DNA from: Balneolales bacterium
GTDB lineage: Bacteria; Bacteroidota; Rhodothermia; Balneolales; Natronogracilivirgulaceae
Assembly: GCA_007131535.1 (NCBI GenBank)
Contig: SLQI01000319.1
Location: 1-14,711 of the forward strand
Direction: 5' to 3'
DNA length: 14,711 nucleotides
A program made the position numbers and the translations under genes. Below, piece after piece: positions 1-7,714 of the stretch (positions are counted from its first letter, which is position 1; each line of letters opens with the position of its first letter). The notes beneath the pieces are model-generated. The model saw nothing but the letters and a program-made list of their open reading frames with translations. It did no database searches and had not been told where the DNA came from.

Positions 1-204
1 CAACTGCGTCGTACGATGCGGTGATCCATCGGTAGTCGGACTAGAGACGTATTTGGCCGGCTTTGGGATAGTCCATTTCTGAGGTGCCCACTGGCTACCA
101 CCCGGCAGACCGTACGGTGATTATACCCAAATTTGCAGCAAGGGCAGAGTTAATCAACCTGAAATTCAACCGGTGGTAATAGCAGCGGTCAGCCGGGGAG
201 TGGG
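1..204. other. left-edge noncoding stretch, no supportable gene
   Basis: No convincing gene is visible. A plus-strand frame is open from the edge to a stop at 80-82, and a minus-strand frame is open from about 126 to the edge, but neither has a recognisable protein style or a start codon with a ribosome binding site. I see no tRNA T-loop signature and no terminator hairpin with a T-tract just after the Memo-family gene that ends at 205. The stretch may hold the tail of a gene lying outside the window. Confidence 0.5.
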
Positions 205-1476
205 TCAGCCTGAGTTGTTTTTACTATATAGAATAGATCCGAAGGTAACCGCGCTTTCCCGCTCTTGTTCGTCCCAGATTTGGTATCCGGTAATCTCGCC
301 TTCAACTTCCGGTGAAGATTTCAGGAAGGTATATAAGGGCGGAAAACCACAAATGCGATAGGGATCATAATCGTCGGCTACATGGCGCAGCAAACCGTCC
401 GCATCCCCGGATTTGGCAATATTCAGGAATGATCGATCAAACCCTTTCACATCTTCGAACATGGTTTGTGCCGGCGCATTGTCCCCGAACTTTTTACCGA
501 TGTGGGCCAGGTCTCCGGAAATCAGCAAAAAAGTGTCGGGATCCTCAAGCTGCTGATTTAGCCAGTGCGACATCGCTTCCACTTTTCCGTTGATGTGGTT
601 GTTGTCACTGTAAAACAACTCCTCAAAAGGTCCTACGAGAATAGGCAGCAGCTTGAAGTTATCCGGCCATATATGTTGGGCAAAAATCAGGTGTAGCTCA
701 ATACTGTGTTCGACACGATGAGCGCGGTCTTTGGTACTTACTCCCAGCTTATCCGCCGACTTTGCCAGTTCCTGAATACGCTCTTTATCGGGTTCCACCT
801 GCCCCAGCGGGGTTTCAAAAACTTTATCCGACAAAATAAACGGGAGGTTTTCGTACTCGGGATGATAGGATCCGGCATAATGAGAAGTTGCCAGAATAAT
901 AACTCTTTTAGGCTGAACGGTTTGCAAAGGAGCAAACGCCTTTCCGTACGTACTCAAACCAATTCTCGGGTCAATATGCGGAGCATACAAGGCCTGGGCT
1001 TCTGTCGCGTTTTCAGAGACCGATCCGTTGTTGAGTGCTTCATCCAGCTTATTGCGCAGCTCCGTGGGGTCTTCCGGATAGGAAGAACCACTGCAAGCGG
1101 GCTGACGAACCTCCTCCGCCTCATATTCCGACTCGACCTGATCCGCATATTGCTTGAAATAATCGGAAAAAAGCACGCGATTTTTATCGAGGTGCTGAAC
1201 AAATTTCATGAGCAGCTCCTCGGTTACATCCGTATCCGGCTGATAATTAACTATTTCCTGATGAATCTGGGTAATTGACTTCTCACCGTCAATTAGTGCC
1301 ATTAATCCCGCTACTTCCTTATTGAGCACAAAAGGCCGGGGCACATAACCCATCGGGTCGTGGATATAAATCAATTTTTTACCATCAGACTCAACCGGAA
1401 AAACGTCCACTCCGGCACGGAATGGAGGTACAGGTTTAGTGATAGAATCAAAGAGCTCGGGAGTATCTGCGGACAT
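205..1476 (-). CDS. amrB: AmmeMemoRadiSam system protein B (Memo-family) with an extra N-terminal PqqD-like domain
   Basis: A 423-residue protein. Residues about 124-420 form a Memo domain, structurally related to non-haem iron dioxygenases. It opens with RQPACSGSSYPEDP and carries APHIDPR (His167), TSHYAG (His199), EHSIELH (His257), SGDLAHIG (His325) and RICGFPP (Cys376). His167, His199 and Cys376 match by position the metal-binding His/His/Cys triad of human MEMO1. Residues about 20-110 form an added domain with the pattern FVLNKEVAGLMALIDGEKS followed by two helices, resembling PqqD or a small winged helix; this is inferred from pattern alone. The family is named for its association with AMMECR1 and radical SAM proteins, neither of which is in the window, and its biochemical role is not settled. 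The gene lies 162 bases downstream of nth on the same strand, so co-transcription is possible. No strong Shine-Dalgarno precedes the ATG at 1476. Family assignment is firm; function is not. Confidence 0.88.
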   Translation of the reverse strand: MSADTPELFDSITKPVPPFRAGVDVFPVESDGKKLIYIHDPMGYVPRPFVLNKEVAGLMALIDGEKSITQIHQEIVNYQPDTDVTEELLMKFVQHLDKNRVLFSDYFKQYADQVESEYEAEEVRQPACSGSSYPEDPTELRNKLDEALNNGSVSENATEAQALYAPHIDPRIGLSTYGKAFAPLQTVQPKRVIILATSHYAGSYHPEYENLPFILSDKVFETPLGQVEPDKERIQELAKSADKLGVSTKDRAHRVEHSIELHLIFAQHIWPDNFKLLPILVGPFEELFYSDNNHINGKVEAMSHWLNQQLEDPDTFLLISGDLAHIGKKFGDNAPAQTMFEDVKGFDRSFLNIAKSGDADGLLRHVADDYDPYRICGFPPLYTFLKSSPEVEGEITGYQIWDEQERESAVTFGSILYSKNNSG

Positions 1477-1638
1477 GTTGTAGTACTTTTCTGTATTTAA
1501 TTTCAGCTTTCAGAAACGGTAGACATATAACAATCGTGCCTTCTCAGATCAACTCCTGGTTGACCTGCAAGGATGTTGCATCGGGGCAGATCAGACATAC
1601 ACTTATGTCGTCACCCATTTGTCTAACTCGTGACAGAT

Positions 1639-2340
1639 TTAAGCTTTTGCAGCTTTTTTTCTCATACCGGCACATTCACATTTGGTTCCGTACCGCTCGC
1701 ATATTTCATGATTCGGCGGGGACGAAATCCTTGCCTTACAGACATTTCTACCGTGCGCAATCAGCAAATGGGAAAGATTAGTCCATTCTTCCCGCGGGAA
1801 GAGGGCCATTAAATCTTTTTCCACTTTATCCGGGTTGGTGTGGCGCGTAAGGGCAAAACGATGAGCCAACCGTTTTACATGTGTATCCACCACGACTCCA
1901 TCATTAATGCCGAATGCATTGCCCAAAACCACATTGGCCGTTTTCCGGGCTGCACCGCGTAAACTTAACAACTCATCCATAGTTTGCGGTACTTCACCGT
2001 CAAATTCTTCCATTATGGAACGGGATGCCTCTTTTATCGCTTTGGCTTTGTTCCTGTAGAAGCCGGTGGACCGAATTGCCTCTTCAATTTCCGGAAGCTC
2101 AGCTTCAACGAAATCCTGCGGACCCGGAAAGTCTTTAAATAACTGCTCAGTTACCTTATTAACACGCTCATCAGTACATTGGGCACTGAGTATGGTAGCA
2201 ATCAGCAGCTCAAATGCGTTCGTATAATTTAACGCACAATGCGGATTGGGGTAGTGCCGGTACAGATCTTCCAGTAATTGATTCGCTTTTTCTTTTTGAG
2301 CAGCCGTTTTTCTTGGTAATTTACTTTTCGTTACAGCCAT
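1639..2340 (-). CDS. nth: endonuclease III-family DNA glycosylase/AP lyase with atypical C-terminal cysteine motif
   Basis: A 233-residue HhH-GPD protein, close to the usual length of about 210-230. Nth removes oxidised pyrimidines from DNA and cleaves the abasic site in base excision repair. Visible features are FELLIATILSAQCTDERVN (residues about 43-61), the helix-hairpin-helix SLRGAARKTANVV with the expected catalytic Lys133, and VVVDTHVKRLAHR with the expected catalytic Asp152. The hairpin reads LRGAARKTA where the family normally has LPGVGRKTA. The usual iron-sulfur ligand spacing C-x6-C-x2-C-x5-C is absent: the cysteines are at 201, 214, 221 and 223 (C-x12-C-x6-C-x1-C). Reading the other frames over this stretch does not restore the pattern, so a simple frameshift is unlikely. 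The N-terminus is Lys-rich and the C-terminus ends in a basic tail. Family membership is firm; cluster binding is doubtful. Confidence 0.9.
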   Translation of the reverse strand: MAVTKSKLPRKTAAQKEKANQLLEDLYRHYPNPHCALNYTNAFELLIATILSAQCTDERVNKVTEQLFKDFPGPQDFVEAELPEIEEAIRSTGFYRNKAKAIKEASRSIMEEFDGEVPQTMDELLSLRGAARKTANVVLGNAFGINDGVVVDTHVKRLAHRFALTRHTNPDKVEKDLMALFPREEWTNLSHLLIAHGRNVCKARISSPPNHEICERYGTKCECAGMRKKAAKA

Positions 2341-2774
2341 TTAGCATATTCCTGATCTATGTTCGCCCCAAAGATAGTAAATTGCACAGTCAGCCTCACA
2401 CCCGATATTTATCCGGTTGGGTAGCCAGTGCGCACCGCCAACCTTGCATTGTATAGGGGGCTTCACTTTAACAAAGCAGATGGCCATCATTTAAATAGTG
2501 CCTGTAAGAAAAGTGGTAGAGTCGTAAGAATAGCAACGCAGACACTACCAAGCACTACTCAAACGAGGTTTTTATTCCGGAAATTTACCAAATTAATCCA
2601 CACCCTTTGAATCATTTACGGTTGGCAGCTTCGTTTTGATCGATGATATCGAGCTCACACAGAAAAGCCTGATTATCGTTAACTTCACAGTGAATAAATT
2701 GCTGTATATTTTTTCAGGAATGGATTCGGATTTTCAGATCAGGTTTCGCTATAAGCATAACTAACCCCCGTTTC
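2341..2774. other. 434-bp divergent intergenic region between nth and the ABC operon
   Basis: This gap separates the starts of nth (minus) and the GldA-like ATPase gene (plus), so it should hold promoters for both. A Bacteroidota-like -7 box for nth is annotated separately at 2369-2376. Upstream of 2775 there is an AT-rich stretch (TATATTTTTTC near 2704-2714) that could be part of a promoter, but no clear matching upstream element. A weak inverted repeat (TGGTAG near 2514 with CTACCA near 2545) has no T-tract. A 60-codon plus-strand frame at 2428-2610 starts with GTG and has no protein-like composition. Confidence 0.5.
2369..2376 (-). promoter_or_regulatory. Bacteroidota-type -7 promoter box for nth
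   Basis: On the minus strand this reads TATCTTTG, an exact match to the TAnnTTTG -7 consensus of Bacteroidota primary-sigma promoters. It lies 28 bases upstream of the nth ATG, which would give a short leader. A TGTG about 20 bases further upstream partly matches the TTTG -33 element. An 8-mer with six fixed bases will occur by chance a few times in this window, so position is the main support. Confidence 0.4.
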
Positions 2775-3722
2775 ATGTCAATATCGGTAACAGGGTTGAC
2801 TAAAACTTACGGAAATCAGCAAGCTGTCAGGAACATCTCTTTTGATGTTGAACAGGGCGAGGTTGTAGGCTTCCTGGGACCAAACGGAGCCGGGAAAAGC
2901 ACCACCATGAAAATCATGACCGGTTATCTCGCACCAACCAAAGGTGAAGTTGAGATTTGCGGCTATTCTGTTGCCGAAGAGTCAACAAATATTCGCCGAA
3001 AAATCGGGTATCTTCCGGAGCACAACCCGCTGTATCCGGATATGGGGGTGATTGATTTTCTCAAATTCTCCGGGTCTTTGCATCGCATGGGGAAAAAAGA
3101 ATTGAAACGTGCCGTTGATTATGTAGTCGAAACCTGCGGGCTTGCCCCGGAAGCGCACAAGAATATCCGGGAGCTGTCCAAAGGTTACCGCCAGCGCACC
3201 GGGGTGGCCCATGCACTTCTGCATAATCCGGATGTTTTAATTCTTGATGAACCTACCACCGGACTGGACCCCAATCAAATTGTGGATATCCGCTCGCTGA
3301 TCAAAGAGGCCGGCAGGGAAAAAACCGTGCTGCTGAGCTCGCACATCCTCAAGGAAGTGGAAGTGACCTGCAGCCGGGTGATCATTATTAATGATGGTGA
3401 GATTGTTGCCGATGAGCCGACGGAGACGCTCATCCGGAAAACCTCGGGGGTCAAAACGTATTTCGTGGTACTGGGCGGGGTTGATAATCCTCAACACACG
3501 GAGCAGATTCTTGAAACGCACTTTTCCAAAATAAACCCCTCCGATGCCGGTACCAAGCCCGGTTGGCACATTGAAACCGGGGAGAACACTCCATTTCAGC
3601 AAAAGCTTGCAGATCTGTGCCGTGAACACGGCTGGCATGTAGAAGAACTCCGTCCTGTGGAAAACTCTCTTGAAGATATCTTCCGAAAACTCACGTCAAC
3701 ATCCGGGGATAGGGAATCATGA
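2775..3722 (+). CDS. GldA-like ABC transporter ATP-binding protein
   Basis: A 315-residue ATPase that would energise the permease encoded next. It has all nucleotide-binding motifs in order: Walker A GPNGAGKST (35-43), a Q-loop region reading YLPEHNPLYPDM (79-90) with Glu82 where many ABC proteins have Gln, signature LSKGYRQR (134-141), Walker B VLILDEP (154-160) with catalytic Glu159, and H-loop His190 in SSHIL. The PEHNPLY version of the Q-loop is typical of GldA and related ABC-2 exporters. Residues about 225-315 form a C-terminal extension. The stop overlaps the permease start (ATGA at 3719-3722), so the two are translationally coupled. No Shine-Dalgarno is visible before the ATG; I kept this start because MSISVTGLTKTYG is a natural ABC N-terminus. 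GldA homologues occur in many non-gliding bacteria, so gliding cannot be inferred. Confidence 0.92.
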   Translation: MSISVTGLTKTYGNQQAVRNISFDVEQGEVVGFLGPNGAGKSTTMKIMTGYLAPTKGEVEICGYSVAEESTNIRRKIGYLPEHNPLYPDMGVIDFLKFSGSLHRMGKKELKRAVDYVVETCGLAPEAHKNIRELSKGYRQRTGVAHALLHNPDVLILDEPTTGLDPNQIVDIRSLIKEAGREKTVLLSSHILKEVEVTCSRVIIINDGEIVADEPTETLIRKTSGVKTYFVVLGGVDNPQHTEQILETHFSKINPSDAGTKPGWHIETGENTPFQQKLADLCREHGWHVEELRPVENSLEDIFRKLTSTSGDRES

Positions 3723-4441
3723 GCACTGTTTTTCACATATGTCGCCGGGAAATTATTGCTTTCTTTTCTTCGCTGGCAGGGTATGTCCTTGTCATTCTTT
3801 TTTTGGGGATCAGCGGATTTTTTACATGGTTGTATGGCTCGGATGTATTCTTTGTCGGTCAGGCCAATTTGAATAGTTTTTTTAATACCGCATTCTGGAC
3901 GCTTTTTTTCTTCATTCCGGCCATTACCATGCGCTCACTGGCGGAAGAAAAAAGATCCGGTACCCTGGAATGGCTGATCACCCACCCGGTCACTGAAGCC
4001 CGTGTGGTACTCGGCAAATGGCTTGCCTGTTGGGTACTGGTGGCCGTCAGCTTATTGCTGACATTGCCTTACTACCTAACCATTGCCTGGTTGGGACCTG
4101 TCGATCACGGAGCTGCCGTCGGAGGGTACCTGGGTTTATTGATGATCAGCGCGATCTACATCGGTATCGGCATATTTGCTTCAAGTCTTACGGTGAATCA
4201 GATTGTGGCTTATTTGATTGCACTGTTTACCGGCTTTGTTTTTCACACTCTTTTTGATTTAATCAGCGGAACCTTAACCGGAACCACCTCCACTTTGCTG
4301 GCTTATGCCGGCACAACTTTTCATTTTGAAACGATGGCCCGGGGTGTCATCAGCCTGGATAACATGGTGTACGGATTATCGGTAACCGCATTTTCGTTAT
4401 GTCTGGCAACGGTGAACCTGAAACGGAGGCTGTGGTTATGA
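3719..4441 (+). CDS. GldF-like ABC-2 type permease
   Basis: A 240-residue inner-membrane permease with about six hydrophobic segments (roughly 20-40, 55-72, 101-123, 135-157, 160-182, 213-232). The cytoplasmic loop carries EEKRSGTLEWLITHPVT (76-92), the coupling-helix motif of ABC-2 permeases that contacts the ATPase. Length and layout match GldF and related single-domain permeases. It starts inside the stop codon of the ATPase gene and ends in an ATGA overlap with the GldG-like gene, so the three are coupled and probably form one complex. The substrate cannot be told from the sequence. Confidence 0.9.
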   Translation: MSTVFHICRREIIAFFSSLAGYVLVILFLGISGFFTWLYGSDVFFVGQANLNSFFNTAFWTLFFFIPAITMRSLAEEKRSGTLEWLITHPVTEARVVLGKWLACWVLVAVSLLLTLPYYLTIAWLGPVDHGAAVGGYLGLLMISAIYIGIGIFASSLTVNQIVAYLIALFTGFVFHTLFDLISGTLTGTTSTLLAYAGTTFHFETMARGVISLDNMVYGLSVTAFSLCLATVNLKRRLWL

Positions 4442-5994
4442 AATCGTGGTTACAGGGTCTGTTTTCACATCCGGCAGAATCGGTGCTTCAACTGATTCTC
4501 ATTGCCGCCATCTTAATCGTATTCAACTACATTGCTTACAATAATGCCCTGCGCCTGGATTTGACCGATGACCGCCGTTACACCCTTTCCGAAAACAGTG
4601 AAGAAATTCTGAATGATCTCCGGGACCCGGTAACCCTCACTGCCTATTTTTCCGATGATCTGCCCCCGGATTTCAACCGGGCTGCCAGAGAACTTCGCCA
4701 TCTGATTTCGTATATGGCGCGGTCATCTGATACAAAGATTACCTACAGGGAGCGCAACCCCTCCCGCAGCGAGGAAGACGCCGAGCGAGCTGAACGAGCG
4801 GGCATACACCCGGTCACACTTGACGTCCGCCAACAGGACCGGATCACACAGCGGCAGATTTATATGGGTGTCACGCTGGAATATGGGGATGAAATGGAAG
4901 TCATGCCGTTCATGCAACCTGAAATGCCTCTGGAGTATGAACTGGCCTCAGCGCTGTCCAGGATGGTCTACCCGGTTCGTCCTGTGGTCGGGCTGGTCCA
5001 GGGACACGGGCAGCCTTTGCAGGATGAAATGAGCCAGTTTTTAAATCAGCTGGATTATCGGTACCGAATACATACCCTTGACAATCTGGAAGAAGGTATT
5101 CCTGAGTCTGTTGATATATTGGCGATTATCGCACCGCAGCAACAGCTCTCCGAACCGGAGCAGGAGACAGTTTACCAATTCTTGGCTGAAGGCGGCCGGG
5201 CCTTTTTTGCTCTAAACCGCTTTGAAACCAACCCCGGTGACGGAACCGCTAAAGTTGTTCATACCGGCCTGGAGTCCCTCTTAGCAGAATATGGAGTTTC
5301 TGTTGATTCCACGCTAATACGTGATCGCAACAGCTCGATGGTCAGAGTTCCGGGGCAGGCCGGCCAGTTCGGGTATGCCAATCAGGTAGAATATCCGTTG
5401 ATTCCGGTTATTCGCGAATTTGCCGATCATCCGGTAACCAGTGGAATCAGCTCCGTGGTATTTCAGTTTCTATCACCGGTATCGGTGGTTCATCAACCTG
5501 ATCATATTGAGCTGCACGAGCTGGCCTGGACTTCCGAACAAACCGGGTTGATGAAAGAGGACTTTAATCTGGACCCCATGCAGGAATGGAGCGGAACCGA
5601 TTTTCTTGAATCCTATCTTCCGGTTGGCGTGGCAGCCCGCGGCGTACTTGCCGGTAATGATTCCTCCCCGGAGAGTGCTTTGGTCGTTTTCGGCGACGGC
5701 AACTTTCTTATTAATGCACAGGGTGGACAAGAACAGGAGCTGCCTGCTGATAACGTTCACCTGGCGCTGAATGCTATAGACTGGCTTGCGGATGATACCG
5801 GTCTGATCAACCTCAGAACCAGAATTACTCAGAGCAGGCCACTGCAGTCTGTTGACTCTGACCGGCAAACGCTCATTGCCTATGCCAATGTGATTTTTCC
5901 GATTCTTTTAATTACACTTTTTGGCGGTGTTCGCCTTCTGCGATATCGAAGCAAACGAGCAAAATTGCAAAAAAGGTGGTCTGCCAATGAGTAA
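4438..5994 (+). CDS. GldG-like ABC transporter auxiliary membrane protein
   Basis: A 518-residue protein when started at the ATG at 4438, which overlaps the permease stop by four bases. The frame is open upstream to an ATG at 4399, but that lies inside the permease gene and would add 13 unlikely residues. A transmembrane segment at about 18-38 is followed by LDLTDDRRYTLSENSEEIL (about 41-59), which resembles the opening of GldG/ABC_transp_aux proteins. A large extracytoplasmic region follows, with RPVVGLVQGHGQP near 182-194 and a GldG-type alpha/beta domain containing FLAEGGRAFFAL. A second transmembrane segment at about 479-502 ends in a basic tail (RYRSKRAKLQKR). The family partners ABC-2 permeases in envelope export or remodelling; its exact action is not established. 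The next gene overlaps its stop by eight bases. Confidence 0.87.
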   Translation: MKSWLQGLFSHPAESVLQLILIAAILIVFNYIAYNNALRLDLTDDRRYTLSENSEEILNDLRDPVTLTAYFSDDLPPDFNRAARELRHLISYMARSSDTKITYRERNPSRSEEDAERAERAGIHPVTLDVRQQDRITQRQIYMGVTLEYGDEMEVMPFMQPEMPLEYELASALSRMVYPVRPVVGLVQGHGQPLQDEMSQFLNQLDYRYRIHTLDNLEEGIPESVDILAIIAPQQQLSEPEQETVYQFLAEGGRAFFALNRFETNPGDGTAKVVHTGLESLLAEYGVSVDSTLIRDRNSSMVRVPGQAGQFGYANQVEYPLIPVIREFADHPVTSGISSVVFQFLSPVSVVHQPDHIELHELAWTSEQTGLMKEDFNLDPMQEWSGTDFLESYLPVGVAARGVLAGNDSSPESALVVFGDGNFLINAQGGQEQELPADNVHLALNAIDWLADDTGLINLRTRITQSRPLQSVDSDRQTLIAYANVIFPILLITLFGGVRLLRYRSKRAKLQKRWSANE

Positions 5995-6526
5995 CGCAAC
6001 TAAAACGCTGTTTGCTACGTTATTAATTACGACTTTCGGAGCTTTAATTCTCAGTCATTGGAATTCTCTTTCAGCTCCGGAAACTACAGACGGTGCAGCC
6101 ATACCGGAATTCGATATTACTGAGGTTGATCGAATCACAATAGAAAACGCTACTTCCGGTGGCTGGATCGAGGTTAGCTACAATCACGAAGCGGAGCGGT
6201 GGGAAGTCCACCTCTCTGAAAACGGGCGTAATGAAAGCCCTGAAGAGGTAAACGATTTTATAGAGGCTCTTTCAAAACCTGATATTCACAGGGAAGTGAC
6301 AAGCAATCCGTCCCGTCATTCGGATTACCATGTGGATCATACCGGAATACAATTACGATGGTATAAAGACGGGAATGAAAAAGGCGGCGTAATACTCGGC
6401 CGATTTAATTTCGAAGGAGCCGGTGGTGCCGAGGTATTTATCCGACCGATGGAATCGGATGGCGTTTATGCCGCCGATGTCAATTTGATCACAACAACTC
6501 AGCGATTACAGGAGCTTTACAGGTAA
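5987..6526 (+). CDS. short DUF4340 membrane-anchored protein
   Basis: A 179-residue protein. I start it at the ATG at 5987 because AAGGTGG lies upstream at suitable spacing and because this puts a transmembrane anchor at residues about 7-25; the frame is open further upstream into the GldG-like gene. The body fits DUF4340: FDITEVDRITIE (42-53), a strand ending in RWEVH, a helix with EEVNDFIEALS, then GIQLRWYKDG, GVILGRF and FIRPMESDGVYAAD. Many DUF4340 proteins are 300-500 residues with repeated units; this one has a single unit. DUF4340 genes often follow GldG-type ABC genes, and the eight-base overlap with the preceding gene supports a shared complex. Function is unknown. Confidence 0.8.
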   Translation: MSNATKTLFATLLITTFGALILSHWNSLSAPETTDGAAIPEFDITEVDRITIENATSGGWIEVSYNHEAERWEVHLSENGRNESPEEVNDFIEALSKPDIHREVTSNPSRHSDYHVDHTGIQLRWYKDGNEKGGVILGRFNFEGAGGAEVFIRPMESDGVYAADVNLITTTQRLQELYR

Positions 6527-6591
6527 ATGTGAAATATTTACAATTCTGTTATGCAATAATAACTTAAAGTCCTTATACTCTAAGACGATAA

Positions 6592-6630
6592 TAAAAAAAG
6601 AAGGGCTGCCCACGGCAATGGACAACCCTT
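6592..6630 (-). terminator. rho-independent terminator for the minus-strand unit
   Basis: Read on the minus strand, a 12-bp stem (AAGGGTTGTCCA with TGGGCAGCCCTT, including two G-U pairs) encloses a six-base loop and is followed by CTTTTTTTAT. On the plus strand the same hairpin has two C-A mismatches and no T-tract, so it acts mainly on minus-strand transcripts. It lies about 200 bases past the stop at 6834 and also faces the end of the DUF4340 gene, separating the two convergent units. Confidence 0.85.
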
Positions 6631-6833
6631 ATTCATGGATGTGATCGTATCGACAGTCACGGAGTAACAAGAGTCTGTCGATTGTTGCAATGTAAGAACG
6701 TCCGGTTAGGACGTATTATTACTATTCCCAATATAATTATTTGTTGGGTAGCGTCTATGCCGACGTCTGCCCGGCAAATAATTTTTTTTATTTTTGGGAG
6801 CCTTGAACTTGTGGTTAGGTTTATAAATGTTGA
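6631..6833 (-). other. long 3' untranslated region or small-RNA candidate with inverted repeats
   Basis: No coding frame is convincing in these 203 bases. On the minus strand they lie between the stop at 6834 and the terminator, so they would be a long 3' UTR or a separate small RNA. They contain a perfect 8-bp inverted repeat ATCGACAG (6649-6656) / CTGTCGAT (6675-6682) with an 18-base loop, and a 6-bp one, ACGTCC/GGACGT, near 6698-6714. I do not recognise any known RNA family (4.5S, tmRNA, 6S) in it. Confidence 0.35.
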
Positions 6834-7712
6834 TTACGGGGTGGTAGTTGATTTTTTAGTTGCAGGCCCAAATAATTTTTCCAAAATATTGCGAATTGCA
6901 AGTCCATTATCCTCACTTCTGATAATGGTGGCTCTCAAACCTCCGCCGAATGCGAGCATTCCGAGTGCAATCCCGAGTGGCTGTTTTAAAACATAACCGG
7001 CAGCACCGACACAAAATCCAACAACTGCAGTAAGCAAGTATGTTAATACCGGCGCTTCCTTGGACGGAAACGGAAGCATAAACAACAGTCCGCTTATCAA
7101 AGCGAGGCCTTTAATCACATAAATTACGGAGCTGTTAACCGGATTAAAGATAAACAGCAGGATGGCCAGAAACACCCCACCAAGCCAAATGGAATTCAGC
7201 AAGTTTTGCCCCGGAAAGGTCAAGGCTTCCCATTCATCATAATACCGTTTTCTGAAAATCAACCAAAAACTTGATGCAGCAACGCCCCAGCCACCAGCCA
7301 TACTGAGGCCGCTCATAAACATCAAAAAGCCCCCGAAGCTGAATTCTTCTCTTGAATAATATTCTACCGTAACCGTCAGTGCCGTTGCAATGCCTATTGC
7401 CGCCAGTGCGAGCAATACCACAATTTGTTTACTGACTTCCGGCAAACCCTTTCTGACAGCAACCCAGCATAATAAAGCCGGCAAAACGATAAACGTAAAA
7501 TAATTAAATAAATCAGACCTCGGCGTAATGAGCAACAGACCGATTAACACAATAAGTACGGCGGCATAGATTCGCACCATATAACCGTGCGTGCTAACAT
7601 CTTCAACTTGCAGTCGCCACCATGCCCGGGCGAAAAGTAACAGTGCGATTCCGAAGCAAACTTGAATAACACCGGTGGCAAATTCAAAATCAGTAAATGC
7701 GAAATCTTCCAT
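6834..7712 (-). CDS. unrecognised polytopic membrane protein downstream of mrp operon
   Basis: A 292-residue protein when started at the ATG at 7712, which is preceded by AGGAAG and follows the stop of the upstream gene by two bases. The frame is open up to 7805, but that overlaps the upstream gene and adds 31 soluble-looking residues. About eight hydrophobic segments are visible, for example around 14-32, 42-62, 67-84, 90-115, 130-150, 170-195, 200-215 and 222-265. The C-terminus (ILEKLFGPATKKSTTTP) is polar and cytoplasmic-looking. I see no transporter signature or catalytic motif and do not recognise the family. Its place after the Mrp genes, with a small membrane protein just upstream and a terminator downstream, suggests a membrane role linked to ion homeostasis, but that is inference. 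Confidence 0.7.
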   Translation of the reverse strand: MEDFAFTDFEFATGVIQVCFGIALLLFARAWWRLQVEDVSTHGYMVRIYAAVLIVLIGLLLITPRSDLFNYFTFIVLPALLCWVAVRKGLPEVSKQIVVLLALAAIGIATALTVTVEYYSREEFSFGGFLMFMSGLSMAGGWGVAASSFWLIFRKRYYDEWEALTFPGQNLLNSIWLGGVFLAILLFIFNPVNSSVIYVIKGLALISGLLFMLPFPSKEAPVLTYLLTAVVGFCVGAAGYVLKQPLGIALGMLAFGGGLRATIIRSEDNGLAIRNILEKLFGPATKKSTTTP

Positions 7713-7714
7713 TG

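Noticed and set aside
1..126. Minus-strand frame open to the left edge as a partial gene
   Set aside because: It has no start codon after the stop near 126, no recognisable protein pattern, and a composition rich in Pro, Thr and Ser that looks noncoding.
706..1278. 190-codon plus-strand open frame inside the Memo-family gene
   Set aside because: It is a shadow of the minus-strand gene, which has clear family motifs along its whole length.
2428..2610. 60-codon plus-strand open frame in the gap before the ABC operon
   Set aside because: It starts with GTG, has no ribosome binding site, resembles no protein I know and lies in a likely promoter region.
2853..3042. Glutamate in place of glutamine in the Q-loop of the ABC ATPase
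   Set aside because: The PEHNPLY form is usual in GldA-type ATPases, so it is a family trait rather than a defect.
5921..5986. Upstream extension of the DUF4340 gene
   Set aside because: It lies inside the GldG-like gene and adds a Cys-rich soluble stretch before the membrane anchor; the ATG at 5987 has a ribosome binding site.
6758..6800. TGCCG/CGGCA repeat followed by a T-rich run as a plus-strand terminator
   Set aside because: The stem is only five pairs with a nine-base loop, and four A/T bases separate it from the T-run; too weak to call.
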